A stretch of DNA of 64,000 nt from Valencia hispanica (lineage: Eukaryota > Chordata > Actinopteri > Cyprinodontiformes > Valenciidae), in contig OY747716.1 of assembly GCA_963556495.2 (NCBI GenBank), forward strand, positions 16,318,540 through 16,382,539, given 5' to 3'. The notes beneath the pieces were generated by a model. That model was given only the letters and a program-made list of their open reading frames with translations. It did no database searches and was not told where the DNA came from. Below are positions 12,716 to 23,975 of this stretch, piece after piece. A program made the translations under genes and the position numbers. Position 1 is the stretch's first letter, and the number at the start of each line of letters is the position of its first letter.

Positions 12716-13806
12716 TGCGCTGAACAAAAATATAAACGCAAAACTCTTTTTTTTTGTCCCATTTTTCATGAGCTGAACTCAAAGATCTGAAACATAAAGA
12801 CCCACTACTCTCAAATAGTGTTCACAAATCTGTCTAAATCTGTGTTAGTGAGCACTTCTCCTTTGCCAAGACAACCCATCCCACCTTACAGGTGTGGCAT
12901 ATCAAGGTGCTGATTAGACAGCATGAATATTGTACAGGTGTGCCTTAGATTGGCCACAATAAAAGGCCACTCTGAAATGCGCAGTTTGATCACACAGCAC
13001 AATGCCACAGATGTCGCAACTTTTGAAGGAGCGTGCAATTGTCATGCTGGCTGCAGGAATGTCTACCAGATCAGTCGGACCTGAAATGAATGTTCATTTC
13101 TCTACCATAAGCCAAAAGGCGTTTCAGAGAAATTAGCAGTACATCCAAACGGCCTCACAACCGCAGACCACGTATAACCACACAACCCCAGGACCTCCAC
13201 ATCCAGCATGTTCACCTCCATGATCGTCTAAGACCAGCCACCCGGACAGCTGCTGCAACAATTGGTTGGCATAACCATAGAATTTCTGCACTAACTGTCA
13301 GAAACCGTCTCAGGGAAGCCCATCTGCATGCTCGTCGTCCTCATCGGGGTCTGGACCTGACTGCAGTTCGTCGCCGTCTTAACCGACTTGGGGGTCTGGC
13401 AAGTTGGAGAGGCGTTCTGCCCATGGATGAATCCCGGTTTTCACTGTTCAGGGCAGATGGCAGACAGCATGTGTGGTGTCGTGTGGGTGAGCGGTTTGCT
13501 GACTTTAACGTTGTGGATGAAGTTATGGTATAGCCAAGCGTATGTTATGTACAAATAACACAGGTGCATTTTATTGATGGAATTGTGAATGCACAGAGAT
13601 ACTGTGATGAGATCCTGAGGCCCATTGTTGTGCCATTTATCCACGACCATCACCTCATCTTGCAACATGACAATGCACGGCCCAATGGACAATATTTGAG
13701 AGTAGTGGGTCTTTTGTGTATATTGAAACATTTTCAGATCTTCGAGTTCAGCTCATGAAAAATGGGAGCAAAAACAGTATTGCGTTTATTTTTTTGTTCA
13801 GTGTGT
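12716..13806 (+). mobile_element. Tc1-like element with ~120-bp terminal repeats, internally deleted
   Basis: The ends CTGAACAAAAATATAAACGC (left) and its near-complement at 13780-13804 are inverted over about 120 bp, including the shared block CATGAGCTGAACTC. The element is about 1.1 kb rather than the usual 1.6 kb, since the coding region jumps straight into the right repeat at about 13686. Confidence 0.88.
13002..13686 (+). pseudogene. Tc1-like transposase pseudogene, catalytic Glu region deleted
   Basis: Coding starts at the ATG of MPQMSQLLKERAIVM and is recognisable through MDESRF (first catalytic Asp, about 13424) and LQHDNAR (second Asp, about 13669). Several frameshifts and stops break it, and an insertion of about 35 bp separates the VVDE and FIDG parts. 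The segment that should carry the catalytic Glu is gone: right after the second Asp motif the sequence passes into the terminal repeat. It cannot be active. It belongs to a different Tc1 lineage from the copies at 1762 and 16629. Confidence 0.85.
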
Positions 13807-13973
13807 CTCCTTCATAGTAATAATAAACTGAACTTGACTGGTTTGCTTCAAACATGTTTCATCCAGTCTGATTGAGTTTGAGCTATTTTGCTGACAAAAA
13901 TGGTAATAAGGCAGTTCACTGTTTAGATTTGCAAAACCTGATGAGACACACAATTGTAAATGTAATGGCAGCA

Positions 13974-14080
13974 AAACGTGGTTCTACAAAGTATTGACGA
14001 GTGGGGCTGAACACAAACACATCCCACACTTTTTAAAATCTGATCCACTTCCTAATTTCTATTTATTTTTGTGTTCATCT
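13974..14080 (+). mobile_element. Tc1 3' end fragment
   Basis: The phrase GGTTCTACAAAGTATTGAC followed by GGGGCTGAACACAAAC and CCCACACTTTT matches the transposase C-terminus and inner end of the Tc1 family found elsewhere in the window. Short and decayed. Confidence 0.6.
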
Positions 14081-14876
14081 ATAATTTAGACTCCCATCTA
14101 AATCAACTGGAGTTTAATCCCATTACCAGAGGCAGGAGCGGATTTCGGACTGAAGGAGATCCAGGGCTTAGGCCAGATGACATTTTTGTGTTGTTTTTTT
14201 TTAGCACTTGCAGAACATTGTTGCTTTTTAAATTCTGACCAACTTAAAACAGACTAAAAGCACTGGATTAGACAAATAAAATATGATTTGAAGCAAAACA
14301 ACACAATCAACCAGCAATATTAACAATCAACAATATCACAAACAGTCAGCTGCTGTGTGAAGTCACATTGAATCATTCGTCCAAGGAATACACCTTACAT
14401 CCATTAAGAGCAGATAATATAAAAAAAGAGGGCTACTTATTTTGACTATATCATTTATATATTGACCAAAAAAACTAATGTATCTTCTCTTAGATACGAT
14501 CCAGGCCTCTGCTGTTTTTCCGGCTCTGTTCATCTTCCTTACCCTGATTTAAACTCGTGTTTCTTTGCTTTCTGCACAAGTTGTATGACCAGTTTCCAAC
14601 TCTCTCATTAATAGGGTAGATTAATTGCATGAATGTAAAAACTTTTTCTTAAAGCTTTTAATGTAACAAACAGGTTTTATTTAAAAACTAACATTGCAAA
14701 TCATGCCTACAGAACAGATATACATGCACTTTTATAACACATGCATATATTCCATGTTTAGCTCTGTATTTTCTAGCTGTAACACTACTTTTTTTCAGTT
14801 GTTTCTCAGTGATCCAGAGAACACCAGCCTCTCTGTTATTTTTTAAAGATTTTGTTAGCTTTATTATTTTAAAATT
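14081..14876. other. Unique sequence
   Basis: AT-rich, nothing recognised. Confidence 0.45.
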
Positions 14877-15003
14877 GCTAGATGGGAAGAATGGGAGAGA
14901 CATGCGGCACATGTTATGAGGCCGGGAATCAAACCTGGGACAGCTGTGTTGAGGACCTCTGCATATGGGGCGCCGCCTGTACCTCTACGCCATGCGACGC
15001 ATG
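14877..15003 (-). mobile_element. tRNA-derived SINE, reverse orientation
   Basis: On the minus strand a head GCATGGCGTAGAGGTAC (A-box-like) is followed by CAGGTTTGATTCCCGGCC (B-box-like) and then CGCATGTCTCTCCC, the body of a common fish SINE. The poly-A/T side lies toward 14830. Confidence 0.75.
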
Positions 15004-16214
15004 TTTGGATTCTTCCCATGTATCCACATTTGTAACATTTTTCTCTTACCATTCATTTGCTTTGTACCATTGTAACATTTAGCAAACCTGAATCATAACG
15101 CATTTTATAACAGCTGTTGTTGTCAATCTACACTTTTTGTCTTAAAAAAGTTTCTGATATCAGCAAGAATGCTCAGTAAGAAGGCAGGCAGGCTGCTGAA
15201 GCGGCAAATGCGTTTCTTCTTCATGGGCCTCAAGCAGGCTGTATGCACGCAGCTGCTGCCTCTCTGTTAGTTTCTGGTACTGCAGCAAAAGAAAAATTCA
15301 GAATCCGGTCTTTTCAGAAAACATCCAGGGCTTAATCCCAAGTAGCCACCCCCTAACTCCCCCGTGACCAGAATAAATGTGAAAAGGTTCAAAGGGTATG
15401 AATAGTTTTACGAGACAGTAGACAGTTATATGCCCTGCTCGACTGACAGTTTCTCCATTCAGAAGTATTTTACAGGGATTCCTGGTCGTCTGGGTGGGGC
15501 ACTCATTTTGATGAGTTTGAAATGACTCAGACATTTTCTACAGTATCACTGCCTCACTTTTCATTCATAACCTCTTTAAAATCTTTTTCACTATGGTGGA
15601 TGTGTTTGTGTGTGAGGTTTGAGAAGCAATGGGAAGCCCATCAGCAACAAAGACCTTCCTGGCTTGATCCGCCTTGAGTGTGTCCGAATTGAATCATTAT
15701 GTTTCCACACTTACCGCACACACACACACACAGATAAAACCAGCTGGGCTACGGCAACAGAAGTGGCAGTGGCCTAACAGCATGGGTCAGCTAGAGGCAA
15801 GCGACGCTATTGTGTGGGATGGGAAGATGAAGCAATGCAGAACTCAAGGAGGAGGTGGGTGGAGAGGCAAATCTCTTGCAGCTGCACTGTTTCACTGTGC
15901 TTAACCCTGCAGGCTGATTCAAACGGGGGCAGTGTGCGGTTTACAGATCCCTAACATCTGTATGTGCCATGCGTCAGAGGTAAAAATGGTTTCTAATGCA
16001 ATCAAGGTCTCATTTACATCCTGCGGCGCATCCATGCTGGGTGCAGAACATGATGCTCCATCACACGCAGCCACGCTCTGCTTCGGTGTTTAAAATGCTC
16101 GGAGGACAATGGAACAAATTATTGCCTTAACTAGCTCTCATTTACTGTTTTCCTTTGAATCAACTGTGATAAACCCCTGTTTTGGCCCAATTTTACAAGT
16201 CACACAAAGGCCCG
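15004..16214. other. Unique sequence
   Basis: No gene recognised; a short CA repeat at 15716-15732. Confidence 0.45.
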
Positions 16215-16628
16215 ACTACTGCCTTACTGGAAGAATCAAGAAATCGCCTAAATAGAACCTGTCTGGCAACATCAAGTAGGTTAAAAGATCTCAAAACGCA
16301 GTGAGAGCTATTATCTACAAATGGAGAACACAACAGGTGTTAAACTTTCCAAGAGACCACAAAGACCGGAAAACAACATCTAAGGCACTACAGGCCTCAC
16401 TTGTCATAGTTAAGATCAGGATTCATGGTTAAATAAAAGAGTGGGATGGCATCCTTGGGAGAGTTCCAAGGGAAATATCACTTCTGACCAAATAGTACAC
16501 AAAGATCCGTTTCACATTTGCCAGACAAACATCTTCATGACCCCCAAGATGCTGAAAACTGAAACTGTGATGTTTCTCTAAAACCTGGACGAGTTGCTGT
16601 TATTGACTGAACCATGAATTCTGGGCTC
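16215..16628 (+). mobile_element. Old Tc1 element, 5' segment
   Basis: It is a decayed forward-strand Tc1 transposase region. Recognisable blocks include GAAATCGCCTAAATAGAACC, AGTGAGAGCTATTATC, CTACAGGCCTCACTTG and CATGAATTCTGGGCTCTA. It breaks at the TA where the younger Tc1 (16629-18237) inserted and resumes on the other side as CCAGAAAATCCTG. Confidence 0.85.
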
Positions 16629-18237
16629 TACAGTGGCTTGCAAAAGTATTCGGCTCCCTTGAACTTTTCCACATTTTGTCAGATTTCAGCCACAAACGTG
16701 AATCAGTTTTATTGGAATTCCAGGTGAAACACCAATACAAAGTGGTGTACACATGAGAAGTGGAACGAAAATTATACATGATTCCAAACGATTTTTACAA
16801 ATAAATAACTGAAAAGTGGGGTGTGCGTAATTATTCAGCCACCTGAGTCAATACTTTGTAGAACCACCTTTTGCTGCACTTACAGCTGCCAGTCTTTTAG
16901 GGTATGTCTCTACCAGCTTTGCACATCTACAGACTGAAATTCTTGCCCATTCTTCTTCGCAAAACAGCTCCAGCTCAGTCAGATTAGATGGACAGCGTTT
17001 GTGAACAGCAGTTTTCAGATCTTGCCACAGATTCTCGATTGGATTTAGATCTGGACTTTGACTGGGCCATTCTAACACATGGATATGTTTTGTTTTAAAC
17101 CATTCCATTGTTGCCCTGGCTTTATGTTTAGGGTCGTTGTCCTGCTGGAAGGTGAACCTCCGCCCCAGTCTCAAGTCTTTTGCAGACTCCAAGAGGTTTT
17201 CTTCCAAGATTGCCCTGTATTTGGCTCCATCCATCTTCCCATTAACTCTGACCAGCTTCCCTGTCCCTGCTGAAGAGAAGCACCCCCAGAGCATGATGCT
17301 GCCACCACCATATTTGACAGTGGAGATGGTGTGTTCAGAGTGATGTGCAGTGTTAGTTTTCCGCCACACATAGCGTTTTGCATTTTGGCCAAAAAGTTCA
17401 ATTTTGGTCTCATCTGACCAGAGCACCTTCTTCCACATGTTTGCTGTGTCCCCCACATGGCTTGTGGCAAACTGCAAACGGGACTTCTTATGGTTTTCTT
17501 TTAACAATGGCTTTCTTCTTGCCACTCTTCCATAAAGGCCAACTTTGTGCAGTGCACCACTAATAGTTGTCCTATGGACAGATTCCCCCACCTGAGCTGT
17601 AGATCTCTGCAGCTCATCCAGAGTCACCATGGGCCTCTTGGCTGCATTTCTGATCAGCGTTCTCCTTGTTCGGCCTGTGAGTTTAGGTGGACGGCCTTGT
17701 CTTGGTAGGTTTACAGTTGTGCCATACTCCTTCCATTTCTGAATGATCGCTTGAACAGTGCTCCGTGGGTTGTTCAAGGCTTGGGAAATCTTTTTGTAGC
17801 CTAGCCTGCTTTAAATTTCTCAATAACTTTATCCCTGACCTGTCTGGTGTGTTCTTTGGACTTCATGGTGTTGTTGCTCCCAACATTCTCTTAGGCAACC
17901 TCTGAGGCCGTCACAGGGCAGCTGTATTTGTACTGACATTAGATTACACACAGGTGCACTCTATTTAGTCATTAGCTCTCATCAGACAATGTCTATGGGC
18001 AACTGACTGCACTCAGACCAAAGGGGGCTGAATAATTACGCACACCCCACTTTTCAGTTATTTATTTGTAAAAAATGTTTGGAATCATGTATGATTTTCG
18101 TTCCACTTCTCACGTGTACACCACTTTGTTTTGGTCTTTAACGTGGATTTCCAATAAAATTGATTCATGTTTGTGGCTGTAATGTGACAAAATGTGGAAA
18201 AGTTCAAGGGGGCCGAATACTTTTGCAAGCCACTGTA
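16629..18237 (-). mobile_element. Tc1/mariner element, near-complete copy B (~1.6 kb)
   Basis: It is bounded by TA on both sides (16629-16630 and 18236-18237). Both ends read CAGTGGCTTGCAAAAG inward, with inverted repeats of about 215 bp that also contain the GGGGTGTGCGTAATTATTCAG block. Length and structure fit a full IR/DR-type Tc1. It inserted into an older Tc1 element, whose two halves abut its ends. Confidence 0.97.
16848..17866 (-). pseudogene. Tc1 transposase, full length with a single-base frameshift
   Basis: This is a DNA-cutting DDE transposase of about 340 residues that would recognise its terminal repeats and integrate at TA. The start is the ATG at 17866 (MKSKEHTRQV). The helix-turn-helix region and a GRPPKL AT-hook-like motif follow. 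The catalytic residues are Asp in WSDET, Asp in QQDNDPKH and Glu in NPIENLW, with 34 residues between the last two (about residues 152, 243 and 278). The C-terminus is GGSTKY. One T is missing at about 17803, after codon 21, which brings in a TAG and separates the first ~21 residues. The remaining ~310 codons are open. It is the best-preserved coding sequence in the window and probably inactive. Confidence 0.95.
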
Positions 18238-18283
18238 CCAGAAAATCCTGAAAAGGAAAGTCCTGCCATCAGTTCCAGACAAT
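18238..18283 (+). mobile_element. Old Tc1 element, middle segment
   Basis: CCAGAAAATCCTGAA and CTGCCATCAGTTCCAGAC continue the element interrupted at 16628. It is broken again by the hAT-like MITE that follows. Confidence 0.8.
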
Positions 18284-18789
18284 AAGGCCCGTTTCCCCAA
18301 TCTGAACTTCCGGGTAATTTTGCCAGACCTTCATGAGCGTGTCTCTGACCCAAAAGGACCACTTTCCGGGCCTTTTTAAGAACAAGACCACTAGCTGCCC
18401 TGGGGTATATACTCGGATATGGCCTGGTAGAATCGTTGAGCGGGACTTGTGGTTAACTCATGCCACTTGGCTGTAACTCAGTGGGAAATTCTATCAGCAG
18501 ACGTCACCAAACAACCAGTATTTGGAAAATTGGAGTTGCTGGCAAATCTTAGTATAACAACATAGGAAACAGAAATGCGGCAACCATCCCTGCTTCTTTC
18601 ATTGTTGATTTTTTTACTTTTAGCGCTGATCAGTGACACCACTCACTGTTGAAATGGTCACGATATGCTTAGGTCTTAGCAAATTCCTTAAAGGCCCAAT
18701 TTTGTATGGAGATTTTCCCATGATTTTCCCTTTCACCTTCCCCCCTCCCAGAAATTTCCCAGAACTCACCTACTGGAAACGGCCTTTAG
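18284..18789. mobile_element. hAT-like MITE A
   Basis: The ends GGCCCGTTTCCCCAATCTGA and, inverted, GGCCGTTTCCAGTAGGTGAG form imperfect termini. The interior aligns with the MITE at 45794-46345, sharing CACCAAACAACC and GCGCTGATCAGTGA blocks. There is no coding capacity and I could not see a convincing 8-bp duplication. Confidence 0.7.
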
Positions 18790-18885
18790 AGTATAAATCA
18801 TTACGATTATTCTCCAACACAGTTATCCAAGGCCCACAAGCAAGTCCATCTCAGAATTATGCAACAAAACCCAAAAGTAACATAA
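18790..18885 (+). mobile_element. Old Tc1 element, 3' segment
   Basis: AAGGCCCACAAGCAAGTCCA and CAACAAAACCC match the part of a Tc1 transposase just after the second catalytic Asp, continuing the fragment that ends at 18283. The remaining 3' part is not recognisable. Confidence 0.65.
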
Positions 18886-20387
18886 TGTTTACTCATATAT
18901 ACCTTCTTCACTGGTTAAATGAAAGCTAACAGATGTACTACTAATATTGTGAATTCTGCTATTGTGGTAGAATGACTTGCTTCTTATCACTGCATGCGTT
19001 TTAGTCACCGGTTATGTAGTTGTCCTTTTGTTTAATGTGGTGCACTGATTGATTGTTTGCTCTTTCAGCTGTTGGTGACTAGTCTCCACCTGTGATGCTG
19101 TCTCCTTTATCCTTTGAGCTTTATTTTGAATAAATCCCTCTGGGCTGGGTTGCATTATTACAGACGTGCGTGTGTAGGTTTACGAGTGTGATGCACATGT
19201 GTGTTGTGGTCACCACTAAGATGCCTTCTTACCTTATTAGTGTGCCCACTCACCACTCTGGTAAAGCTCAGCTGCATCTTGATCTTGTCTGATTAATTTT
19301 TAATAGTGTTGATGGATGAAGCACAGTGCTTACATTCCTTAGTATAGCAAAATAATCCAAGGACCTTTGTTTGAGTTGGTGTGTACATTCTTGGATGATA
19401 CATGGCTCTGTTGGGTTTTTTAAGCTCTCTAAAAACCAAAAGTCACTTGCACTGACTGTTTAATAGAGTTGTGCATGATTTTTTTGAAGCAAAATTCTGA
19501 TAGAAGAAGTAAAAACATTTTGTGCATTTTATGACTGTATTTTATTTACATCCAGATTAGTCTGGGCTTTAAGACTGAAGATAATAGTTAGATGTCAACA
19601 CAACAAGTCAACCAGTGCAACCATGATTATGGGGGTTAGGGTTACCCCCCAGTTACCTAAATGTACTTTAAAATCAATAAAACTAACTCTGGAAAGTTGC
19701 TAAGTACTACTTTTTTGGATTCACATTAGAGCTTTATACTGTATAGCTAATACTTATCTTATGTATAGAGTCATAGTCATTGTCACAGTAAAATTATCTG
19801 CAGTGATGGTATAACAAATTATATTATAACATAATAATAATTTGTGTCAGTTATATTGATAGTAAAGTTGATCGGTTGCATGGACTCTTAATGCTCATAC
19901 ATGATGTCTACTTTTGTACAAAAAATGCTAAAGCCCATGGAGAGCTGGAGATATTGTGAAATGATAAAGAAAGAAAAGAGTCAGAAAAATGTGGTCGTAA
20001 CATCGTAAGAGCAAATTTCAGCAGAATTACTGTAATTAAATATTTTCCTGACACATGCAGCCCTGATTTATATTTGCTCTTCAATATTACTTACTTGTAT
20101 TCTGTAAGGCTGCAGATAACCCTGTGTTAGAAGAGTGCTTTGGTTTCTCAATAACACCCCAACAAAGAAATTCATGGAAGAGGATCAGAGCATACTGGAA
20201 GGGCAAGATTTTATTTTTAGGTTTCTGCCATACATCATGGCAGGACTTCAGAAGACTGTCATACCACATGCCACAAATGCCAAGGCAGAGAGACCTCTGA
20301 TGGGTCCAATCGAACTTGTAAGCCCCACCACGCCTGTACATAGAACATAGTGTGTTATTAAGTACAGCATAAAGAGTGATATAAGTA
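18886..20387. other. Unique sequence
   Basis: No gene or repeat recognised; very AT-rich between about 19780 and 19900. Confidence 0.45.
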
Positions 20388-20842
20388 CAGTGGATCCCCA
20401 TCCATTTCGATTCACTATTAGCTGATTGTTCTGTAACTCCAAATTATTTGTGTGGAATTCACCTTTCAGATGATTTTTTCTTAAAGTATATCTAAAATGC
20501 TCTAAAGAAAATGCGGCTAGGGAAGGTGAAACGTCTAGGCGCCATGCTCCTTGACATCTATTGGCTGGAGTTTGCAAAGTAGCCATTCCAAGGGTGACAT
20601 TTATTTTCCTTGGCACTGATAGGCTGTAGTCCCAACAGCGGAAACAAAGAAGACTGTAGCTGTTAGCTTCTGTGGTAGTGCTAAGTCAGTTTCTTCTGTG
20701 CATATTAATGCATATTAAGGTGTTTAAACTTTTGAAATAGGCAGTTATACACATTTTTAGAGGGGATATCAAGTATTTGCAAATGTTAGCAAGTCGCGGG
20801 TTGCTGTGGTCCCTAACCCCTGCTAACAACGAAGGTCCACTG
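20388..20842. mobile_element. pogo/Tigger-type MITE (455 bp)
   Basis: It is flanked by TA at 20386-20387 and 20843-20844. The left end is CAGTGGATCCCCATCC; the right end read inward is CAGTGGACCTTCGTTGTTAG followed by CCCGCGACTTGC. The interior aligns with the interrupted copy at 47959-49837, sharing the TTTTCCTTGGC and TATTGGCTGG blocks. No coding sequence. Confidence 0.82.
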
Positions 20843-22919
20843 TAGTGAACAAACATCTTGAGCTCTGTTTATGCACTTTGTAGAATGTTCAATGTAAATT
20901 GCATTGGATTTGTTCTCCTTTAGTGTGACTACTGTCCTGGTCTGTAGTAATGGTGATGTTTATGGGAAGTAAACATGTGGAGATGTCTGGTAAATAAAAC
21001 AAATATAAAAAATAAATATAAAAAGTGACGAGGTAAGTTCTGAAGAGGATCATTTTCCACCTCACAGCTTCGTTCATCCTCTCCATCAACGAAAAGAAAA
21101 CGTTGAAAAGAAAATGTACCTTTGGCTATTTTCTTTAAAGGTTCATAAAATAGCAATCGTATACACCACTTTGATGTTTTTGCTTCAACCTCCAGGACCA
21201 AAACTCTTCTACACCTATACTAAGTGAAGATGCCGACGGTTATCTACTGCAGAGAAGATATTACCTGCTCAAATGTTTTAACAGAAACTCGCTGCAAAAA
21301 TCTTGAACTCTCAATTTAGGTGCAACATTGATTATAGATGAAAGGACGTGAATGGACACTGGAAACACGTCTGAAAGAAACATGTTGGAGGAAAAGTAAT
21401 GGAGGCAGTTACATAATCCAAGAGGCTTAACAGAAAAAGCTCTGAACTAACAGCAGGTGGTACTGCCAAATTGTTTTCCACTTTAAAAGTCAAAATATGG
21501 ATTTTTTGCAGATATTCGCTGCATTTGAACATCAAGTCTGCCACAAGTTATTGGAATTCTTGCGTTTGCACATTCAAGAGGTCACAGTGGATGTAGAGGT
21601 GATAAGAGATGATGAGATAAATGAAAAAGAAATGTATCCAACAGGTGAATACTATCTAATCTTCAGTTTGCATACCTCAGGTCAGTTGTCATAGGGTGCG
21701 GGACTGAATGCAGCATCTAAATGTGGAATTGAAGTTCTCAAACTGAGCCTAGAACCTGAAGAAATTTCCACCGTGTGCTGCTGGTTGAATTATCAAATGA
21801 CAAACGAGTTCGTTCCTAGCATCGGGATCAAGTATCCGCTCGACGGCCATGTTAACATGTCGGCGGCGGTCACTCTATTGTTATGGCAGGCCGTGAAGGC
21901 TATCCAGGACGCGGCGAACATCCTTGAAGTGTTTACAGTCGTAGGTGGTGAGGAAAGATAAATGAGTGGGCCTGTGTCGCTGTGAGAATCCCTTGTGGGG
22001 GTGGGGGTGGGGAGATGAGCATTTATGAATAGCCGCAGCCGTGTTCCTCCCGCTCTGCTTCACGGTGTTTGGTCAGGCGGCGTGAGCTCCAGGAAACAGA
22101 TGCGGGCCCGATAAGAGCAGAGGATGTGATACTGTGCATGCCATTTTTTTTTCTCTTTTTTTTTTTGTTCGAGTGTGTGATTTCCTATTGTTAATCCGTT
22201 TGTGTGTTCTCACACTCCCAGCTGCTTCCCTTTTTTTTTTTTTACTCGACCTCAGGAACAATCGGGCCTGGGCGCTCTTGGCCGGCGAAGAGGCTGCAGT
22301 GACTTACGACTCCACCCCATTTGGAGCCCAAATAAGGGAGAGGTAAATCACGGTTGTTTATTCCATCGTCTCTGGCGATCTGCCAGAGGCCTTGCTCGCT
22401 GCTGACCTGAACCGTGGCTCGGTGTACCAGGCAGCGCGCCCTCCAACAGTTTCTGAAGCACGGGGCGGAGGAAACAGGAGGGATGTGAGTAAGCCTGCTG
22501 CAATCTGGCACTTTGGTGTTAGCAGAGATGGAAAAGCGAAGTAAATCACAGCTGTTTATCTGCATCTCCCATACACTGTTTGCATGAGCCTTTGTGTGTG
22601 CATCTGTGTGTGTGTGTGTGTGTGTGTGTGTGCATATATATCAGCTCCCACGAACACACACTCGTTCAGCTTGTGATTGTTCGCAAGTGCAAACTTGAAG
22701 AAAGGAATGAGTCACTGCTGGAGCTATTATGAGAACTGCAAACAGACAGAATTCTACGGTACACATAGAACCCGTAACAGCACATGTCTGGACTCTCCTT
22801 TTGTTAATAAGCCACAGTAATTAGCAGAAACAAAGTCTTATTTATTGCAGCAGAACCGAATGATTCCTACGAGACCCACACGTGAATGTTTTGGTTATTG
22901 TTATTTTCCTCGCATGACT
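20843..22919. other. Unique sequence, GC-rich from 21.8 to 22.6 kb
   Basis: No exon supported. Poly-T runs at about 22145-22167 and 22231-22243; TG repeat at about 22605-22633. The section 21750-22570 is richer in GC and CpG than its surroundings and free of transposons. Confidence 0.4.
22343..22559. promoter_or_regulatory. Pair of near-identical 19-bp motifs, FOX-like
   Basis: GTAAATCACGGTTGTTTAT at 22343-22361 recurs with two changes at 22541-22559. Each copy contains TGTTTAT, compatible with forkhead binding. Regulatory function is a guess based only on spacing and repetition. Confidence 0.25.
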
Positions 22920-23211
22920 CGCAAAAAAGTACTCAAACCCCTTGAACTTCTTCATGTTTTGTCATTTTACCACATATGGAGAACGTTGCGTGACACTTTT
23001 GCAGCTAACTAACTCAAAGTAGTTCTTGAGCGAAGTGCAAGGTATATGATGCATCATTATCTAAATATTTTACAAATTAATTTAAAAAAATTAATCAAGA
23101 GTGGCAGTTATTTTTACTCCCACTGAGTCAACAGCTCAGTCAGACTGGATAAAGAGCACTGAATTTCAGGTTGTAACTGTAAAGGTCTGAACTTTGACTG
23201 GACCTTTCTTA
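22920..23211 (-). mobile_element. Old Tc1 element, first segment
   Basis: The terminal-repeat-like TCAAACCCCTTGAACTTCTT and CATGTTTTGTCATTTTACCAC are followed by a decayed transposase C-terminus (AGTCAGACTGGATAAAGAGC, CTGAACTTTGACTGGACC). It is cut at TTA by the Harbinger-like element. Confidence 0.8.
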
Positions 23212-23715
23212 AGGCCGGCTTATACTTCTGCGTCCTGTCCCTCGCGTAGGGTACGCCGTAACCGCCGTAGCCTCTGCGTAGGTCCGCAGAGGCTTGACGT
23301 GCACCTCCTCGGACCTGACGTGCAGCCCGGCGACGCGACGCAGAGACGCGGATGTACTCCCTTGTGATTGGTCAGTGAGATTACGTACGCATGTACCATC
23401 TTCTACGTCTCCGTCTTCTCATTTGCTTGCGTTGCAAAGTGTTCAAAAGAAGGATAATTTGTTCGTCTGCTTCCACAATCTCGTTGAGACACTGCACGAA
23501 GGCCGCCATCGTTGTTCTAAAACAGGAAATACTTGCCGGAACTGAAGCAAACATAAGCAAACCATCAGATACCAGCCTACTGCCACCTGCAGGTCTGGAA
23601 ATGAAACAGCAACACGACGCTTTCAGCCCTACGCAGAAGTATAAACACAGCAGTGGGTATGGCGGTTATGGCGTAACCTACGCGATTGACGCGATGCAGA
23701 AGTATAAACCAAGCT
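23212..23715 (-). mobile_element. Harbinger-like non-autonomous element (504 bp)
   Basis: It is flanked by TTA on both sides (23209-23211, 23716-23718), matching the 3-bp TWA duplication of PIF/Harbinger. The two 20-bp ends agree at 16 positions and share TATACTTCTGC. Copies of AGAAGTATAAAC also lie inside at about 23636. The minus strand carries the start of a Harbinger-like transposase. It sits inside an old Tc1. Confidence 0.75.
23381..23509 (-). pseudogene. Harbinger-like transposase, N-terminal fragment (42 codons)
   Basis: A 42-codon frame begins MAAFVQCLNEIVEADEQ. It continues through a Leu-rich stretch to a run of seven Arg followed by Trp, then a stop. An acidic Leu-rich start followed by poly-Arg and Trp is the usual N-terminus of Harbinger (HARBI1-like) transposases, which normally run to about 350-400 residues. 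The DDE nuclease domain is absent; only 5' coding sequence survives in this deletion derivative. Identification rests on motif pattern and on the TTA-flanked element around it. No activity is expected. Confidence 0.65.
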
Positions 23716-23718
23716 TTA

Positions 23719-23975
23719 AGCATCCCCGCAGCATGATGCTGCCAAAACAGTGCTTCACAGGGGTAATGGTGTGTTTAGAATACAGAACTACATCCTATAT
23801 TTTTTTCTGATTTATTTATCAAAAAATAGTACGCTCACCTTAGCGTAATTTAGCTCTGCTTTATGTTGGCCTATCAGACAAAATCACAATAAAATACACT
23901 GAGGTTTGTTTTTAGAACTATGGAATAGTTAAAGAGGTGTGAATGTTGTTGCAAAGCTCTATAGATACAAATTGT
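23719..23975 (-). mobile_element. Old Tc1 element, second segment
   Basis: CCCGCAGCATGATGCTGCC (the MLWGCFS-type segment on the minus strand) and GGTAATGGTGTGTTTAGAAT continue the Tc1 interrupted at 23211. The inner terminal repeat GAGGTGTGAATGTTGTTGC follows at about 23935-23955. About 200 bp expected between the halves is missing. Confidence 0.75.
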
